Origin: Rhizopus arrhizus
Lineage: Eukaryota > Mucoromycota > Mucoromycetes > Mucorales > Rhizopodaceae
Direction: 5' to 3'
DNA length: 64,000 bases
NCBI GenBank assembly: GCA_024220505.1
Contig: JAKZZE010000002.1
Coordinates: 2,108,001 to 2,172,000, forward strand
The notes beneath the pieces are model-generated. The model saw nothing but the letters and a program-made list of their open reading frames with translations, did not search any database and was not told the origin of the DNA. Shown one piece after another: positions 22,626 to 32,427 of the stretch (its first letter is position 1; each line of letters opens with the position of its first letter). The position numbers and the translations under genes were made by a program.

Positions 22626-24998
22626 TATAACATCCAACAGCAGAAGCACTATGTTCCACTTCCAACGAAATGTTAGACGCTGCTGTTCAATTCTACAGTA
22701 AATTGTACTCTCCTGAACTGATTGATAATCCTGCCATTGACGATCTGCTTTCGGCCATTCCCGACTCTCTTCGTCTCTCAGATTTAAATCAGCGATTCTT
22801 GACAAACAGTTTCATTACGATGATTTAATTGAAGGGTTCTCCCGTTGTCCTCGCCGTAGTAGTCCTGGTCTGGATGGATTACTTTATGAAATACTTCACC
22901 TCATTTTCATCTATCCTGCCTTCAAAAACCTTGTACTCCAAGTATACAATGATGCATTATCAAAAGGAGTTTTCCCACCTTCATGGTTCAGCATCTCAGT
23001 TTCTCTCCTTCCGAAGGAAGATTACCTAAAGGATCTCAAAAATTGGCACCCAATTTTTCTGATAAATGCCGATGAGAAGGTTTTTACTAGGCTGCTCAAC
23101 TCTCGCATTGTCAAGTGCTCAAAAATTAGTCACTCCATATCAAGCAGGATTTCTTAAAGGCCGTTTCATTGCTTATAATGGGTTTCTTATAAAATTGATC
23201 ATGGAACACGCACGGCTCACATCTTCAGACGCAGTTGGATTATCACTTGATCAAGAGAAAGCGTATGATCGAGTGCATCCTTCTTATCTATGCAAAGTCC
23301 TCCATCAATTTGGCTCCCCCCATCAATTGTTCAGAGTTTATCAACCCTAATCTTCAATACCAGTTTACATATCAACATAAATGGCTTTCTCTCCACACCT
23401 GTTCTCTAGTATCGTGGGCTCAGACAAGGATATCCTATCTCGCCTGTTCTCTTCAACGTGGGATTCCCGCTACATTCCTCAATCGCTTATTTAATCTCAC
23501 TTTTATCCCGACTTGAAATAAGCTTTCAATTACACTCACATCGTCCTCTCTCATTTAGTGGTCGAGTTACAATCCTAAACTCCCTCATTCTCTCCAAATT
23601 GTGGCATGTCCTGCGTATCCTTTCTGTGCCAAAAAGGTTCTTTCTCCGGCTACAATCGCAAATTTCTGGCTTTGTCTCGGCAAAACAAACTCCACGCATT
23701 AGCTTTGAAACAATGTGCTTTCCTCGAAATAAAGGGGGATTGGGTGTCCTTAACCCGCCGCTCCAACAAAGTGCGGTACAGCTTCGATGATTACTACCAC
23801 TTCTACATGATTTTCCTTACTCCCCTACCTCTAACTTCTGGAATCGCCGTTCCCTGAAATCTTCCATCGTTTTGCCTCTTTTGGTTGACTTCCTTTTACC
23901 TCATCTCCTGCCTACCGAATTACAAGAGCCCATTAAAACTGACTATCAGCAAGCTTTCATGTTTAAACAATTACGCGCTAGAAAGCTAGTCCAGTCACTA
24001 GATTGCGTTTTCTCTCTGTTCTTTCGTGCAGTCGACAATTTGCTTCATACCTTCGATAAAGTGGTAATTAACTCTCAAACAGCTCTTTGTCTCACTCTAG
24101 ACGATGTTTCTGCACCATCATCTTCCTGTTCGTTACCAAGTTCAATGGCTCGTTTATCGTGCTCTAGCGTGTACATGGCTGATCCTATTTCTGGGAGGCT
24201 ACGACCTAAATCTTCTAGTGAAATCTCACTACACCCATACCTCACAAAACGCTTTCTTAAATGGGTTCGATCTGATCATATGAAGCTTTATCCTTTTTTT
24301 GTCCGGGATTTATTGCGGCCCAGCTCATCGCTCATTTCGGTAGCTCACACGCATATTCACATGTCTCCTTTCCTGGTAGCCTTATCTTTGACACCAAACC
24401 CTGTGATAAATTTCGCCTCACATCCAAACGGTACCGTCGTCTATGTAATCCTCCAGTGTCTTCTTCGACCCTCTACCCAGATCCCCTCCCCCTCAAGATG
24501 GCTTCTTCTATGGCGCTTCCCCTCCGACCACAAAGTCGCAACATATGGTACAGGTTAATCCATAATAAACTGTCTTGCCGGTCGAACCTTTACCTGCCTT
24601 CTAAATTATGCCCTATTTGCAAGAACCTAGAAAAAACACCTTCCCATTTCCTCTTTGACTGTCCTCAAAAACTTACCGTTTGGTCTCCTCTTTGGGATTC
24701 ACAGTTTGAACAACCGTTTTCGATTTATTCGCTACATCGTGCACTGTTCCTCCTAGATTTCCCTAAATGTCGCTCTGATACGATCCATGCTCACTTTGTT
24801 TTCCTTGGTACCATCTTGTTGGCTATGTGGCGCAATCAATGGGCAGTTATTTTTAATAATCGCCCTTTCCTTACTGATGTCACCATTGGCTATGCTTATC
24901 AACTCTTATCCGTTTCTCTCCAAGAATCGCTACTATCAAGTGGGATTTCTCCTCTGCCTCTTCCACATTTACAGCTATCGTATCTTTCATCTTGTTGA
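22626..24998 (+). pseudogene. LINE-A copy 2 ORF2, endonuclease deleted
   Basis: The ORF2 ATG is mutated (ATATAACATC for ATATGACATC) and after about 10 nt the sequence jumps to the linker before the reverse transcriptase (TMFHFQRNV frame, original CSTPNEMLD). The deletion corresponds to roughly 30596-29334 of the intact copy. Remaining blocks show RT fingers (QAGFLKGRFIAYNG, SLDQEKAYDRVHPSYL) with repeated frameshifts, an additional internal loss around the YADD region between about 23455 and 23460, and an intact C-terminal knuckle CPICKNLEKTPSHFLFDCP. Confidence 0.88.
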
Positions 24999-25115
24999 CT
25001 GCCACTAAACTGTACATGCTCGACTCTATAAATACAAAACCATGAAAAACATTTTCCAGTGCCATCCTTATCTGTCACTTAATAAAAACCCGAGCTCATA
25101 GCTCCTTATAAAAAA

Positions 25116-25127
25116 AATTCAAACTCA
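25116..25127. repeat. Target-site duplication of LINE-A copy 2, right
   Basis: AATTCAAACTCA, exact match to 21035-21046, directly after the element A-tail. Confidence 0.85.
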
Positions 25128-25351
25128 AGAGACAAGGAAGGAAGAGATGCTTTATATAATAAAAATAGTGGCCATATACATATATGTATGTACTTTGAAT
25201 CGCTCAGAAATAGCAATCATGATAATTATTGTACTTAGCGACATATTCATAGTGATTGGCGACTGAGGACTAATAAGGCAATCGTGATGATGGCTTTAGT
25301 CGGTCACAATGCTGATAAACTTCAAAAAAAAAAAAAAAAAAAAAAAAAAAA
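25128..25351. other. Right end of first tandem unit, ending in 28-nt poly-A
   Basis: No gene. GTCAC at 25303-25307 also occurs at 20999-21003, so 21004-25307 may itself be an insertion that LINE-A later entered. The last bases, GCTGATAAACTTC plus poly-A (25324-25351), match the end of the second unit, GCTGATAAAATTCC plus poly-A (34194-34239). The second unit starts immediately after this poly-A, so the duplication junction lies here. Confidence 0.65.
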
Positions 25352-25375
25352 CTTTATGAAGTTCGCATCCCTTAC

Positions 25376-25476
25376 TCATTACAGTCCAATACAAGTTTAA
25401 CATCAGACTTTGTAAAAAACATTTTTTCTTGTGGTGATTTACCATCTTGCGTCAACATTACCCAGTTTATGCTCAT
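25376..25476 (-). pseudogene. Orphan first exon of WBP2-like gene
   Basis: Matches WBP2 exon 1 (12355-12467), including the ATG at 25476 and the donor GTAAGG, with a 12-nt in-frame loss removing four codons. No further WBP2 exons follow; the homology ends within intron 1 at the poly-A junction. It cannot encode the GRAM domain. Confidence 0.85.
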
Positions 25477-25574
25477 TTTATTTGTTTGGAATAAAAAAAA
25501 AAGAAGGAAAAAGAAAAAAAGGCGGAAAATATGTGACAGGGCTGCATAATTTTATTTGAATCGATAGGGTGCAC

Positions 25575-26367
25575 CTAATCCGTTTGAGGACAGTCAGGTT
25601 GTGAAGAAGGATGAGCTCTTTTGAATGCAGGCAATTGGGATAGGCTCTCATTCAATCGAGACAAAATAGGAAACTGAGTCATGTCCACACCACGTCGTAA
25701 CGCATTAGCCACCATGGGAACCACAAAGAAATCGGCCATGGTCAATCGGTCTCCGAAACTGTACGTACCCGAAAGTTGGCCAAGACGGATCTCGAGTCCC
25801 TTGAATCCCTCGGTGACCGCCTCTCGAGGAAACTCAACTTGTTTTTCGGCGTCGCCACCTGCTACACGTTGAAGGACTCTCATATTTTGAAGTGGGTGAA
25901 TATCACCAGCAATAATTTGGCAAATTTCTCGAACCTGTGGATGGTGTGAGTTAGAGATAGAATGATGATATAACTTACAAGAGCTCTTTCAGTGGGATCC
26001 TTTGGAAGGAAAGGTTCATCTGTAGTAGTAAAAACATTAGCCTATCAAACATCATCATCTTATCGATTCTTACTTGGATAAGCCTCATCAAGATATTCAA
26101 TAATGGCTTGACTTTGAGTTAACAATTTACCTTCTTTTGTTATAAAAGAAGGTACCTTTTGAGTAGGGTTCACTTTCTTGTATTCTTCAGAAAGCTATGA
26201 ACGATAAGTAACCTTTTCTTTACGCGTCTTATAATTACCTGTTCCTTCTTTAATAAATTGATAAATCTTTGTTCATAATCTACACCTTTCAATTCTAAAG
26301 CAATCCTAACCCTCCATGTAGCAGAGGATCTAAAATATCCATAAAGTACCGGCTTATTTTCAGTCAT
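25575..26367 (-). CDS. Zeta-class GST / maleylacetoacetate isomerase, copy 2
   Basis: Exons 26367-26239, 26194-26074, 26019-25979, 25934-25575, identical in lengths and phases to copy 1; 216 aa, no stop or frameshift. N terminus differs by one residue (YFRSSATWR), and [16 protein letters not shown] and [16 protein letters not shown] are kept. Between residues about 93 and 143 many replacements occur (for example IIACDIH to IIAGDIH, NLGVL to [21 protein letters not shown] to [16 protein letters not shown]), while the last 76 residues differ by only two. Whether it is expressed or has a changed substrate is unknown. Its upstream region has been displaced by LINE insertions starting about 33 bp beyond the ATG, so the original promoter is now about 6 kb away. 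Confidence 0.85.
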
Positions 26368-26399
26368 GTTATGATAACAGGCAAAAAAAGATTTTTATC

Positions 26400-26415
26400 A
26401 AATTTTAGGGATTTT
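26400..26415. repeat. Outer target-site duplication (LINE-B fragment), left
   Basis: AAATTTTAGGGATTTT, repeated exactly at 32428-32443. It brackets the nested pair of LINEs and merges into a T run that is the LINE-B A-tail read on this strand. Confidence 0.85.
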
Positions 26416-26426
26416 TTTTTTTTTTT

Positions 26427-26440
26427 TGTAATATCATTTT
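26427..26440. repeat. Inner target-site duplication (LINE-A copy 1), left
   Basis: TGTAATATCATTTT, repeated exactly at 32188-32201 next to the 5' end of LINE-A. The 3' A-tail of LINE-A adjoins it at 26441 onward as a T run. Confidence 0.85.
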
Positions 26441-26598
26441 TTTTTTTTTTTTTTTATAAGGAGCTAGAAGCTCGGGTTTTTATTAAGTGCCAGACAAGGA
26501 TGGCACGTGAAAATGTTTTTGGTATGGGGTTTTTTAAATTTTGAATTGTTTTTCTTATTTTGTATTTATAGAGTCGAGCATGTACAGGTTAGTGGCAG

Positions 26599-29500
26599 TC
26601 AACAAGATGAAAGATACGATAACTGTAAATGTGGAAGAGGCAGAGGAGAAATCCCACTTGATAGTAGCGATTCTTGGAGAGAAACGGACAAAAGTTGATT
26701 AACATATCGAATGGTGACATCAGTAAGGAAGGGACGATTATCAAAAATAACTGCCCAGTGATTGCGCCATATAGCCAACAAGATGATGCCAATGAAAATA
26801 GAGGGAGCACGGACTGTATCAGAGCGACATTTAGGGAAATCTAGGAGGAACAGTGCACGACGTAGCGAATATTTCGAAAACGGCTGTTCAAACTGTGAAT
26901 CCCAAGGAAGAGACCAAACGGCAAGCTTTTGAGGACAGTCAAAGAGGAAATGGGAAGGTGTTTCTTCCAGATTCTTGCAAACAGGACATATTTTAGAAGG
27001 CAGGTAGAGATTCGACTTGCAAGGCAGTTTATTATGGATTAACCTGTACCATATGTTGCGACTTTGTGGTCGGAGGGGGAAGCGCCATAGAAGAAGCCAT
27101 TTTGAGGGGGGAAGATCTGGGTAGAGGGTCGAAGAAGACAACAGAGGACTACACAGACGACGGTACCGTTTGGATGTGAGGCGTAGTTGATCACCGGGTT
27201 TTGGTGTCAAGGATAAGGCTACCAGGAAAGGAGACATGTCGATATGGGTGTGAGCTACCGGGATGAACGAGGAGCTGGGACGCAAGAACGCCCGGACGAA
27301 AAAGGAATAAAGCTTCATATGATCGGATCGAACCCATTTAAGAAAGCGTTTTGTGAGGTATGGATGTAGAGAGATTTCACTAGAAGATTTAGGTCGTAGC
27401 CTCCCAGAAATAGGATCAGTCATGTATACACTAGAGCATGATAAACGAGCCATTGAATTTGGTAACGGACAAGAAGATGATGGTACAGAAACATCGCCTA
27501 GAGTGAGACAAAGAGCTGTTTGAGGGTTAATTACCACTTTGTCGAAAGCATGAGGCAAATTGTCGACTGCACGAAAGAACAGAGAGAAAACGCCATCTAG
27601 TGATTGGACTAGCTTTTTAGGACGTAATTGTTTAAACGCGAAAGCTTGCCGATAATCGATTTGAATGGGCTCCTGTGATTCGGTAGGCATGAGATGAGAT
27701 AAAAGGAAGTCAACCAAGAGAGGCAAGACGACGGAAGATTTCAGGGAGGGGTGATTCCAGAAATCAGAGGTAGGAGAGCAAGGAAAATCATGTAGAAGTG
27801 GTAGTAACCATCGAAGCTGTAGCGCACTTTGTTGGAGTGGCGGATTAAGGACACCCAAGCCCCCTTTATTTCGAGGAAAGCACATCGTTTCAAAGCTAAT
27901 GCGTGGAGTTTGTTTTGCCGAAACAAAGCCAGAAATTTGCGATTGTAGCCGGAGAAAGAACCTTTTTGGCACAGAAAGGATACGCAGGACATGCCACACT
28001 TTGGAGAGAATTAGGGAGTTCAGTATTGTAACTCGTCCACGAAATGAGAGAGAACGATGTGAGTGTAATTGAAGGCTTGTTTCAAGTCGGGATAAAAGTG
28101 AGGTCAAATAAGTATCACGTTGGGCGATTGAGGAGTGTAGCGGGAATCCCAAGTAAATGATGGGTTGACTCGACGAACCATCATGCCAAGAATGTATTTG
28201 TTGTTGCAGAAGAGGAGTTCTCCAAATGCGATGATAGCAAGAGCGAGAACCAGAAAGTGCAAAGGCTTCGGTTTTGTTGAAATTTACTTTCGCATTAGAG
28301 GCCTTGGAATACAAATGGAGATGATGCTGTAGTGCTGTGAGATCTTGTGGGCTCTTAAGAAAACAGACAATGTCGTCCGCGTACGCTAACAATTTCACTG
28401 AGGAGATTGAATGTACGTGTGGGGGGGAACAGACAGACTTTGGGAGTTGAAAGCCGGAGAAATGTGGATCAGATAAAATACGCCGTAGGAGGGGCTCAAA
28501 GGCCAAGTTGAAGAGAACAGGCGAGATAGGATCTCCTTGTCTGAGTCCACGTTGCTGGAGGACAGGAGTAGAGAGAAAGCCATTTACGTTGATATGTAAA
28601 CCGGTATTGAAGAATAGAGTTGATAAGCTCTGAACGATTGATGGGGGGAAGCCAAAATGATGAAGGACTTTACATAGATAAGAAGGATGCACTCGATCGT
28701 ACGCTTTCTCTTGATCAAGTAATAATCCAATTGCATCTGAAGATGTGAGCCGTGCATGCTCCATGATCAATTTCATAAGCAACCCATTATCAGCAATGAA
28801 ACGGCCTCTCAGAAATCCTGCTTGATATGGAGTGACTAATTTCTGAGCACATTTGATAATGCGAGAGTTGAGCAGTCGAGTAAAAACCTTCGCATCGGCA
28901 TTTATCAGAGAAATTGGGCGCCAGTTTTTGAGGTCCTTTAGGTCACCTTTCTTCGGAAGGAGAGAAACTGAGGTGCTGAACCATGAAGGTGGAAAAACTC
29001 CCTTGGATAATGCATCATTGTATACTTGGAGTACAAGGTCTTTGGAGGCAGGATGAATGAAAATGAGATGAAGTATTTCATAAGGTAATCCATCCAGACC
29101 AGGACTACTACGGCGAGGACAACGGGAGACCCCTTCAATTAAATCATCGTGAGTGAAGCTGTTTGTCAAGAATCGTTGATTTGAATCGGAAAGACGGAGA
29201 GAGTCTGGAATGGCCGAAAGCAGATCGTCAATGGCAGAATTATCAATTGGTTCAGGAGAATACAAGTTACTGTAGAATTGAACAGCAGCATCTAACATTT
29301 CGTTGGGAGTGGAACATAGTGCTCCGGTAGTTGGGTGAACCAACTGTTTCATGATTTGACGAGTCTGGCGTTGTGAGACCGTACGCTTTAAGTAGCCTGA
29401 TGAGATTTCACCTTGTTCCCTCCAACGAATGCCCGCCCTTAGGGCTAAGGTCTCCGCATGGTACTGCTGTAGGGATGCAAGCTGACTCTCAACAATTGAT

Positions 29501-30606
29501 AGCTGAGGCGTAAGGGATGACAGCAGTTCAGGATTTGAAGCAAGGCGTTTAGTTATCCTAGCCCTTTTGCGGTGTAAAAGGGATTCAGCTTTGGTAAGAT
29601 TAAACGCAGAGCGACGAGAAAATGATTTGGCTACTTGTATAATGGCTGATTTCACCATATCCCATTTTTCTTGTGGAGTGAGACTTATGTCAAATGAAAC
29701 CATAGTGTTAGCGATAGTGCTTGAAACAAGGTTTCGAAAAGTTTCTGAAGAGGCTAATCGTGGGTGGGCCCGCCACTGGCCTTTACCAAGAACAGTGGAA
29801 TGCACAGGAGCTCGAAGAGCAAAATTGGATGTGACTAGGAAGTGATCTGACCAAGATGGTTGAATAAAAGAAACATTTGAAGACATTTTACAATCATAAA
29901 GGTCTAGAGTTCCAAAGATGTAATCGATACAAGATCTAGACGTACCTCTAGAAAATGTCACTTGAGGAGCAGAGTCTTTATCAGAAACACAATCCTGAAA
30001 GAGGTGATCGATATATGATAGCCAAGAAGGAGGTGCCTGACGGGGAATTGCAGAAGAAATATGAGTTGCATATGTGTAATTGAAATCGCCAAGGACAAGA
30101 TGTCTGGATGAGACATTTGGTAGCAGTGGTGTTCGATTTTGAGCCAGCGTATCAAGGAAAACGAAGCGATCACGACGTGTTGCGGGAGCATAAATCACTG
30201 TGATATATATAGGTTCAAAGGCATTCTGTGTATGTGAGACCAAGGTAGTAATGACTCGACCACAAACACTAAATCTGGTATCCGAAAAGGACAGCAACGG
30301 AGAAAAGCAAATTAGACCACAGTGTGGAGTCCATAAACTGTCAGCTGCTTGGAATTGAAGATGGAAGGTTTCTTGCAATGAAATGGTCGACGCATGAGTT
30401 TCTTGAAGCGCTAAAATATCAAGAGAACGCGTACGAAGATAGCGAATGAAATGGTTTCGAACTGATACATCAGCCGTCTTGGCAAGACTGCGGCAGTTGA
30501 GAGTAGCAATTCGAAAGTTAACTGAATTTGTTTGTTGAGAGATATCCGGGGGGTTAAAAGTTTCGTGAGAGTTAAATGCCGTACGAGTATTCAATAAAGA
30601 TGTCAT
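26599..30606 (-). CDS. LINE-A ORF2: endonuclease / reverse transcriptase
   Basis: 1335 aa, no interruption. APE-like endonuclease, residues about 32-260: ATLNCRSL, DILALQETHAS, VIYAPATRRDRF, LVLGDFNYTY, CIDYIFGTLD, SWSDHFLV; the Asn, Glu, Asp and His catalytic positions are present. Reverse transcriptase, about 480-800: LPKKGDLKDLKNWRPISLIN, QAGFLRGRFIADNG, LLLDQEKAYDRVHPSYL, RGLRQGDPISPVLFNLA and LLAYADDIV at about residue 739. C-terminal knuckle CPVCKNLEETPSHFLFDC near residue 1205. Known function: nicks target DNA and reverse-transcribes the element RNA in place. Start ATG lies 11 nt after the ORF1 stop, so re-initiation or similar coupling is plausible. Confidence 0.95.
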   Translation of the reverse strand: MTSLLNTRTAFNSHETFNPPDISQQTNSVNFRIATLNCRSLAKTADVSVRNHFIRYLRTRSLDILALQETHASTISLQETFHLQFQAADSLWTPHCGLICFSPLLSFSDTRFSVCGRVITTLVSHTQNAFEPIYITVIYAPATRRDRFVFLDTLAQNRTPLLPNVSSRHLVLGDFNYTYATHISSAIPRQAPPSWLSYIDHLFQDCVSDKDSAPQVTFSRGTSRSCIDYIFGTLDLYDCKMSSNVSFIQPSWSDHFLVTSNFALRAPVHSTVLGKGQWRAHPRLASSETFRNLVSSTIANTMVSFDISLTPQEKWDMVKSAIIQVAKSFSRRSAFNLTKAESLLHRKRARITKRLASNPELLSSLTPQLSIVESQLASLQQYHAETLALRAGIRWREQGEISSGYLKRTVSQRQTRQIMKQLVHPTTGALCSTPNEMLDAAVQFYSNLYSPEPIDNSAIDDLLSAIPDSLRLSDSNQRFLTNSFTHDDLIEGVSRCPRRSSPGLDGLPYEILHLIFIHPASKDLVLQVYNDALSKGVFPPSWFSTSVSLLPKKGDLKDLKNWRPISLINADAKVFTRLLNSRIIKCAQKLVTPYQAGFLRGRFIADNGLLMKLIMEHARLTSSDAIGLLLDQEKAYDRVHPSYLCKVLHHFGFPPSIVQSLSTLFFNTGLHINVNGFLSTPVLQQRGLRQGDPISPVLFNLAFEPLLRRILSDPHFSGFQLPKSVCSPPHVHSISSVKLLAYADDIVCFLKSPQDLTALQHHLHLYSKASNAKVNFNKTEAFALSGSRSCYHRIWRTPLLQQQIHSWHDGSSSQPIIYLGFPLHSSIAQRDTYLTSLLSRLETSLQLHSHRSLSFRGRVTILNSLILSKVWHVLRILSVPKRFFLRLQSQISGFVSAKQTPRISFETMCFPRNKGGLGVLNPPLQQSALQLRWLLPLLHDFPCSPTSDFWNHPSLKSSVVLPLLVDFLLSHLMPTESQEPIQIDYRQAFAFKQLRPKKLVQSLDGVFSLFFRAVDNLPHAFDKVVINPQTALCLTLGDVSVPSSSCPLPNSMARLSCSSVYMTDPISGRLRPKSSSEISLHPYLTKRFLKWVRSDHMKLYSFFVRAFLRPSSSFIPVAHTHIDMSPFLVALSLTPKPGDQLRLTSKRYRRLCSPLLSSSTLYPDLPPSKWLLLWRFPLRPQSRNIWYRLIHNKLPCKSNLYLPSKICPVCKNLEETPSHFLFDCPQKLAVWSLPWDSQFEQPFSKYSLRRALFLLDFPKCRSDTVRAPSIFIGIILLAIWRNHWAVIFDNRPFLTDVTIRYVNQLLSVSLQESLLSSGISPLPLPHLQLSYLSSC

Positions 30607-30617
30607 ATTAATAAAGA

Positions 30618-32186
30618 TTATTGAGAAGGTAGAGGATCAACACCACTATATGGTGCGACCAGATGTTCAGAGGCAATCCCTCCCTGTGTATCGATACTCA
30701 TATCATCCTTATTAGCTAGATCGTTGGAAGTCGTGTGAACAGAAGGTTCAGGATACTCCATCATTTCTGTATCCTCATTGGAAGGCAGAGGCTTGCCAGA
30801 GAGTTTCGTTTGATGGGGTACGTAGAATTCACAATCACGATGTTGTTTACGAACATGACCTTCTTTCTTACAGTGTGGACAGACTTTAACAGCTGGGACA
30901 ACAGGAATTGTGCTGTTATTCGTATAGGTGGAATCTTCAGATGTCAGCATCTTATTAGTAGCTGAGCGAAGAACCCGGGCGTACTTTGACTTCTCACTAC
31001 CAGGCTGCTTAAGAGCAGTAGGACTACCTGAAACCTCTTGCACTGTAGTAGGTGTTACATCTAGAGGTAAAGTGGTCTCTACATTAACCTTATCAGACAC
31101 GGCTAAATTCTTATCAAGAGAAGTAATTGAATCAGTAGAGCTGATAAGAGATTTCTCAGTAGCCGATGCAACGGGTGTTTTACGGGTTTTCTTATTGGGA
31201 ACGCCCGAGGCTCCATATACGTTCTTTCTATCACAATATTTAGCGATATGGCCGGATTCGTTACACCAATAGCAGATAGTGGCTTGCTGTCGAACTCGAC
31301 AATCTTTCAAAGGGTGATCGCCATGACAGTAGCGACAGTAGGGTTTCATGGATGACCAGGTGGCGTGAACATTGATGGACACATCATCAAGAAGAGAAGC
31401 TGATGTAGCCGAGGTCGAATAAGCAAGAGGTTGATAAACCCAATGTACATTGTGTTGAAGTTCTGGGCGAGGAGTCTCAACGTGTTGCTGATCGGATTCA
31501 GGGAACTTTTCCAAGACAACATAACCTTTTCCTGAATAAATTCCAGAGGTTCCTCTAATCGTACCACTGTCTATAATATGGCCGAAAGACGATAAGTTAC
31601 GTTGCATGTCAGAATGAAGTTGAGCGAGTCCTCCGTCGCGACGACCATATTGATGAGGAAGACCTGCCAAGGTAACTTTCAACAATTCGGCGCTTGGTGA
31701 AAGAGACGGAAATGCATGAAAACTGTCAGTGAAAGAAGGGAGTTGAAGACTCTCCGTACATAATCGCTCATACATCGTCGGGGAAACGGTGATCTCAGCA
31801 TACAAACGTTGATACTCTCGACGGATCTGGTCTGCGACTGCCCAAAGATGCTCATTGCCCTGACAGAACGCTGTAAGTTCAGTTAAAAATATCTTCTTAT
31901 CCTTAACAGTTGTAATGTCCACAAAGATGGAATTAGGGACAGAACCTTTTAGAAAGGGACGGGTGGCTTGCGCGTTGAGGTTTGAAGGACTCATTTCTGC
32001 GTTAGTATCAGGTTGTCCAATCCCGACACCATGCGATTGGATAGTGGAGTTATTGGTCGACATTGCAATAAAACTAGAGGTCTTCTGGTGGCCAGTATGA
32101 ACAACATTCACCCATGAGAGTTTTTTTGGTTTTGTGTGTAAAATTGCCTTATTAGGAGCTAAAAATTCTTTATCGGAAAGAACCAT
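30618..32186 (-). CDS. LINE-A ORF1: CCHC zinc-knuckle RNA-binding protein
   Basis: 522 aa counted from MVLSDK at 32186. An in-frame ATG at 32198 belongs to the target-site duplication, not to the element. No coiled coil or RRM obvious in the first 280 residues; two classical knuckles follow (CRYCHGDHPLKDC, CYWCNESGHIAKYC at about 280-320) and a third, atypical one, CPHCKKEGHVRKQHRDC, near residue 434. The C-terminal part is Ser/Thr- and acid-rich. Function inferred from position and knuckles: packaging of LINE RNA with ORF2. A later in-frame Met (AMSTNN, about residue 47) is an alternative start. Confidence 0.9.
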   Translation of the reverse strand: MVLSDKEFLAPNKAILHTKPKKLSWVNVVHTGHQKTSSFIAMSTNNSTIQSHGVGIGQPDTNAEMSPSNLNAQATRPFLKGSVPNSIFVDITTVKDKKIFLTELTAFCQGNEHLWAVADQIRREYQRLYAEITVSPTMYERLCTESLQLPSFTDSFHAFPSLSPSAELLKVTLAGLPHQYGRRDGGLAQLHSDMQRNLSSFGHIIDSGTIRGTSGIYSGKGYVVLEKFPESDQQHVETPRPELQHNVHWVYQPLAYSTSATSASLLDDVSINVHATWSSMKPYCRYCHGDHPLKDCRVRQQATICYWCNESGHIAKYCDRKNVYGASGVPNKKTRKTPVASATEKSLISSTDSITSLDKNLAVSDKVNVETTLPLDVTPTTVQEVSGSPTALKQPGSEKSKYARVLRSATNKMLTSEDSTYTNNSTIPVVPAVKVCPHCKKEGHVRKQHRDCEFYVPHQTKLSGKPLPSNEDTEMMEYPEPSVHTTSNDLANKDDMSIDTQGGIASEHLVAPYSGVDPLPSQ

Positions 32187-32187
32187 G

Positions 32188-32201
32188 TGTAATATCATTT
32201 T
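32188..32201. repeat. Inner target-site duplication (LINE-A copy 1), right
   Basis: TGTAATATCATTTT, exact match to 26427-26440; on the minus strand it immediately precedes the LINE-A 5' terminus. Confidence 0.85.
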
Positions 32202-32427
32202 ATTGAGTTATTTAATAAAATTTAGTTATAAGTCACACGTCTTGTTGAGTGGTATGCTTTTAATGTAGACGATAACAATTAAGCTTTTCAAAAATAATTG
32301 AAACAAGTTGCTGTGGTAAGAATGGCGTTCCATCGAAAATGTAGCGCCAGTGTGCTCGCCAGATGTATAGCAGAGCTTGTGAACAGATTCTTAACAATTG
32401 GGAATTATCTATAAATTCGAAACGACT
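32202..32427 (-). mobile_element. 5'-truncated LINE-B 3'-end fragment interrupted by LINE-A
   Basis: Similar by eye to the 3' end of LINE-B at 15150-15400 (shared pieces include TTGAGTGGT and CGCCAGTGTG, plus the spacing between them), but divergent enough to be another subfamily. On the minus strand it runs from the outer target-site duplication to its 3' UTR, is cut by LINE-A, and its A-tail resumes at 26426-26416 before the other outer duplication. Confidence 0.75.

Larger units (their letters stand above)
21047..25115 (+). mobile_element. LINE-A copy 2 (defective, endonuclease region deleted)
   Basis: Same family as the intact element at 26441-32187 but on the plus strand. It is bounded by 12-bp target-site duplications, begins CATGGTTCTTTC and ends with the 3' hairpin GAGCT-cat-AGCTC, CTTATA and a short A-tail. 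Compared with the intact copy, about 1.26 kb is missing from the first part of ORF2, and ORF1 and ORF2 carry a nonsense change and frameshifts. Confidence 0.92.
25352..26395. repeat. Left part of tandem duplication, copy 2
   Basis: Same-orientation copy of 12336-13383, starting right after a poly-A run inside what was WBP2 intron 1 and ending at the outer LINE-B target-site duplication. Contains an orphan WBP2 exon and a full GST gene. Confidence 0.9.
26441..32187 (-). mobile_element. LINE-A copy 1: apparently intact L1/Tx1-like non-LTR retrotransposon
   Basis: About 5.75 kb with 14-bp inner target-site duplications, A-tail, two uninterrupted frames and 11 nt between them. ORF order is ORF1 (knuckle protein) then ORF2 (APE-type endonuclease, reverse transcriptase, no recognisable RNase H, C-terminal CCHC), which is the L1/Tx1 arrangement. 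The 5' end is CATGGTTCTTTCC, with the ORF1 ATG at nucleotide 2. The 3' end carries AATAAAA, hairpin GAGCT-tct-AGCTC and CTTATA before the A-tail. Nothing in the sequence argues against activity. Confidence 0.93.

Noticed and set aside
25306..25351. Poly-A at 25324-25351 taken as the tail of a LINE
   Set aside because: No LINE 3' end precedes it; it matches the end of the second tandem unit (34194-34239).
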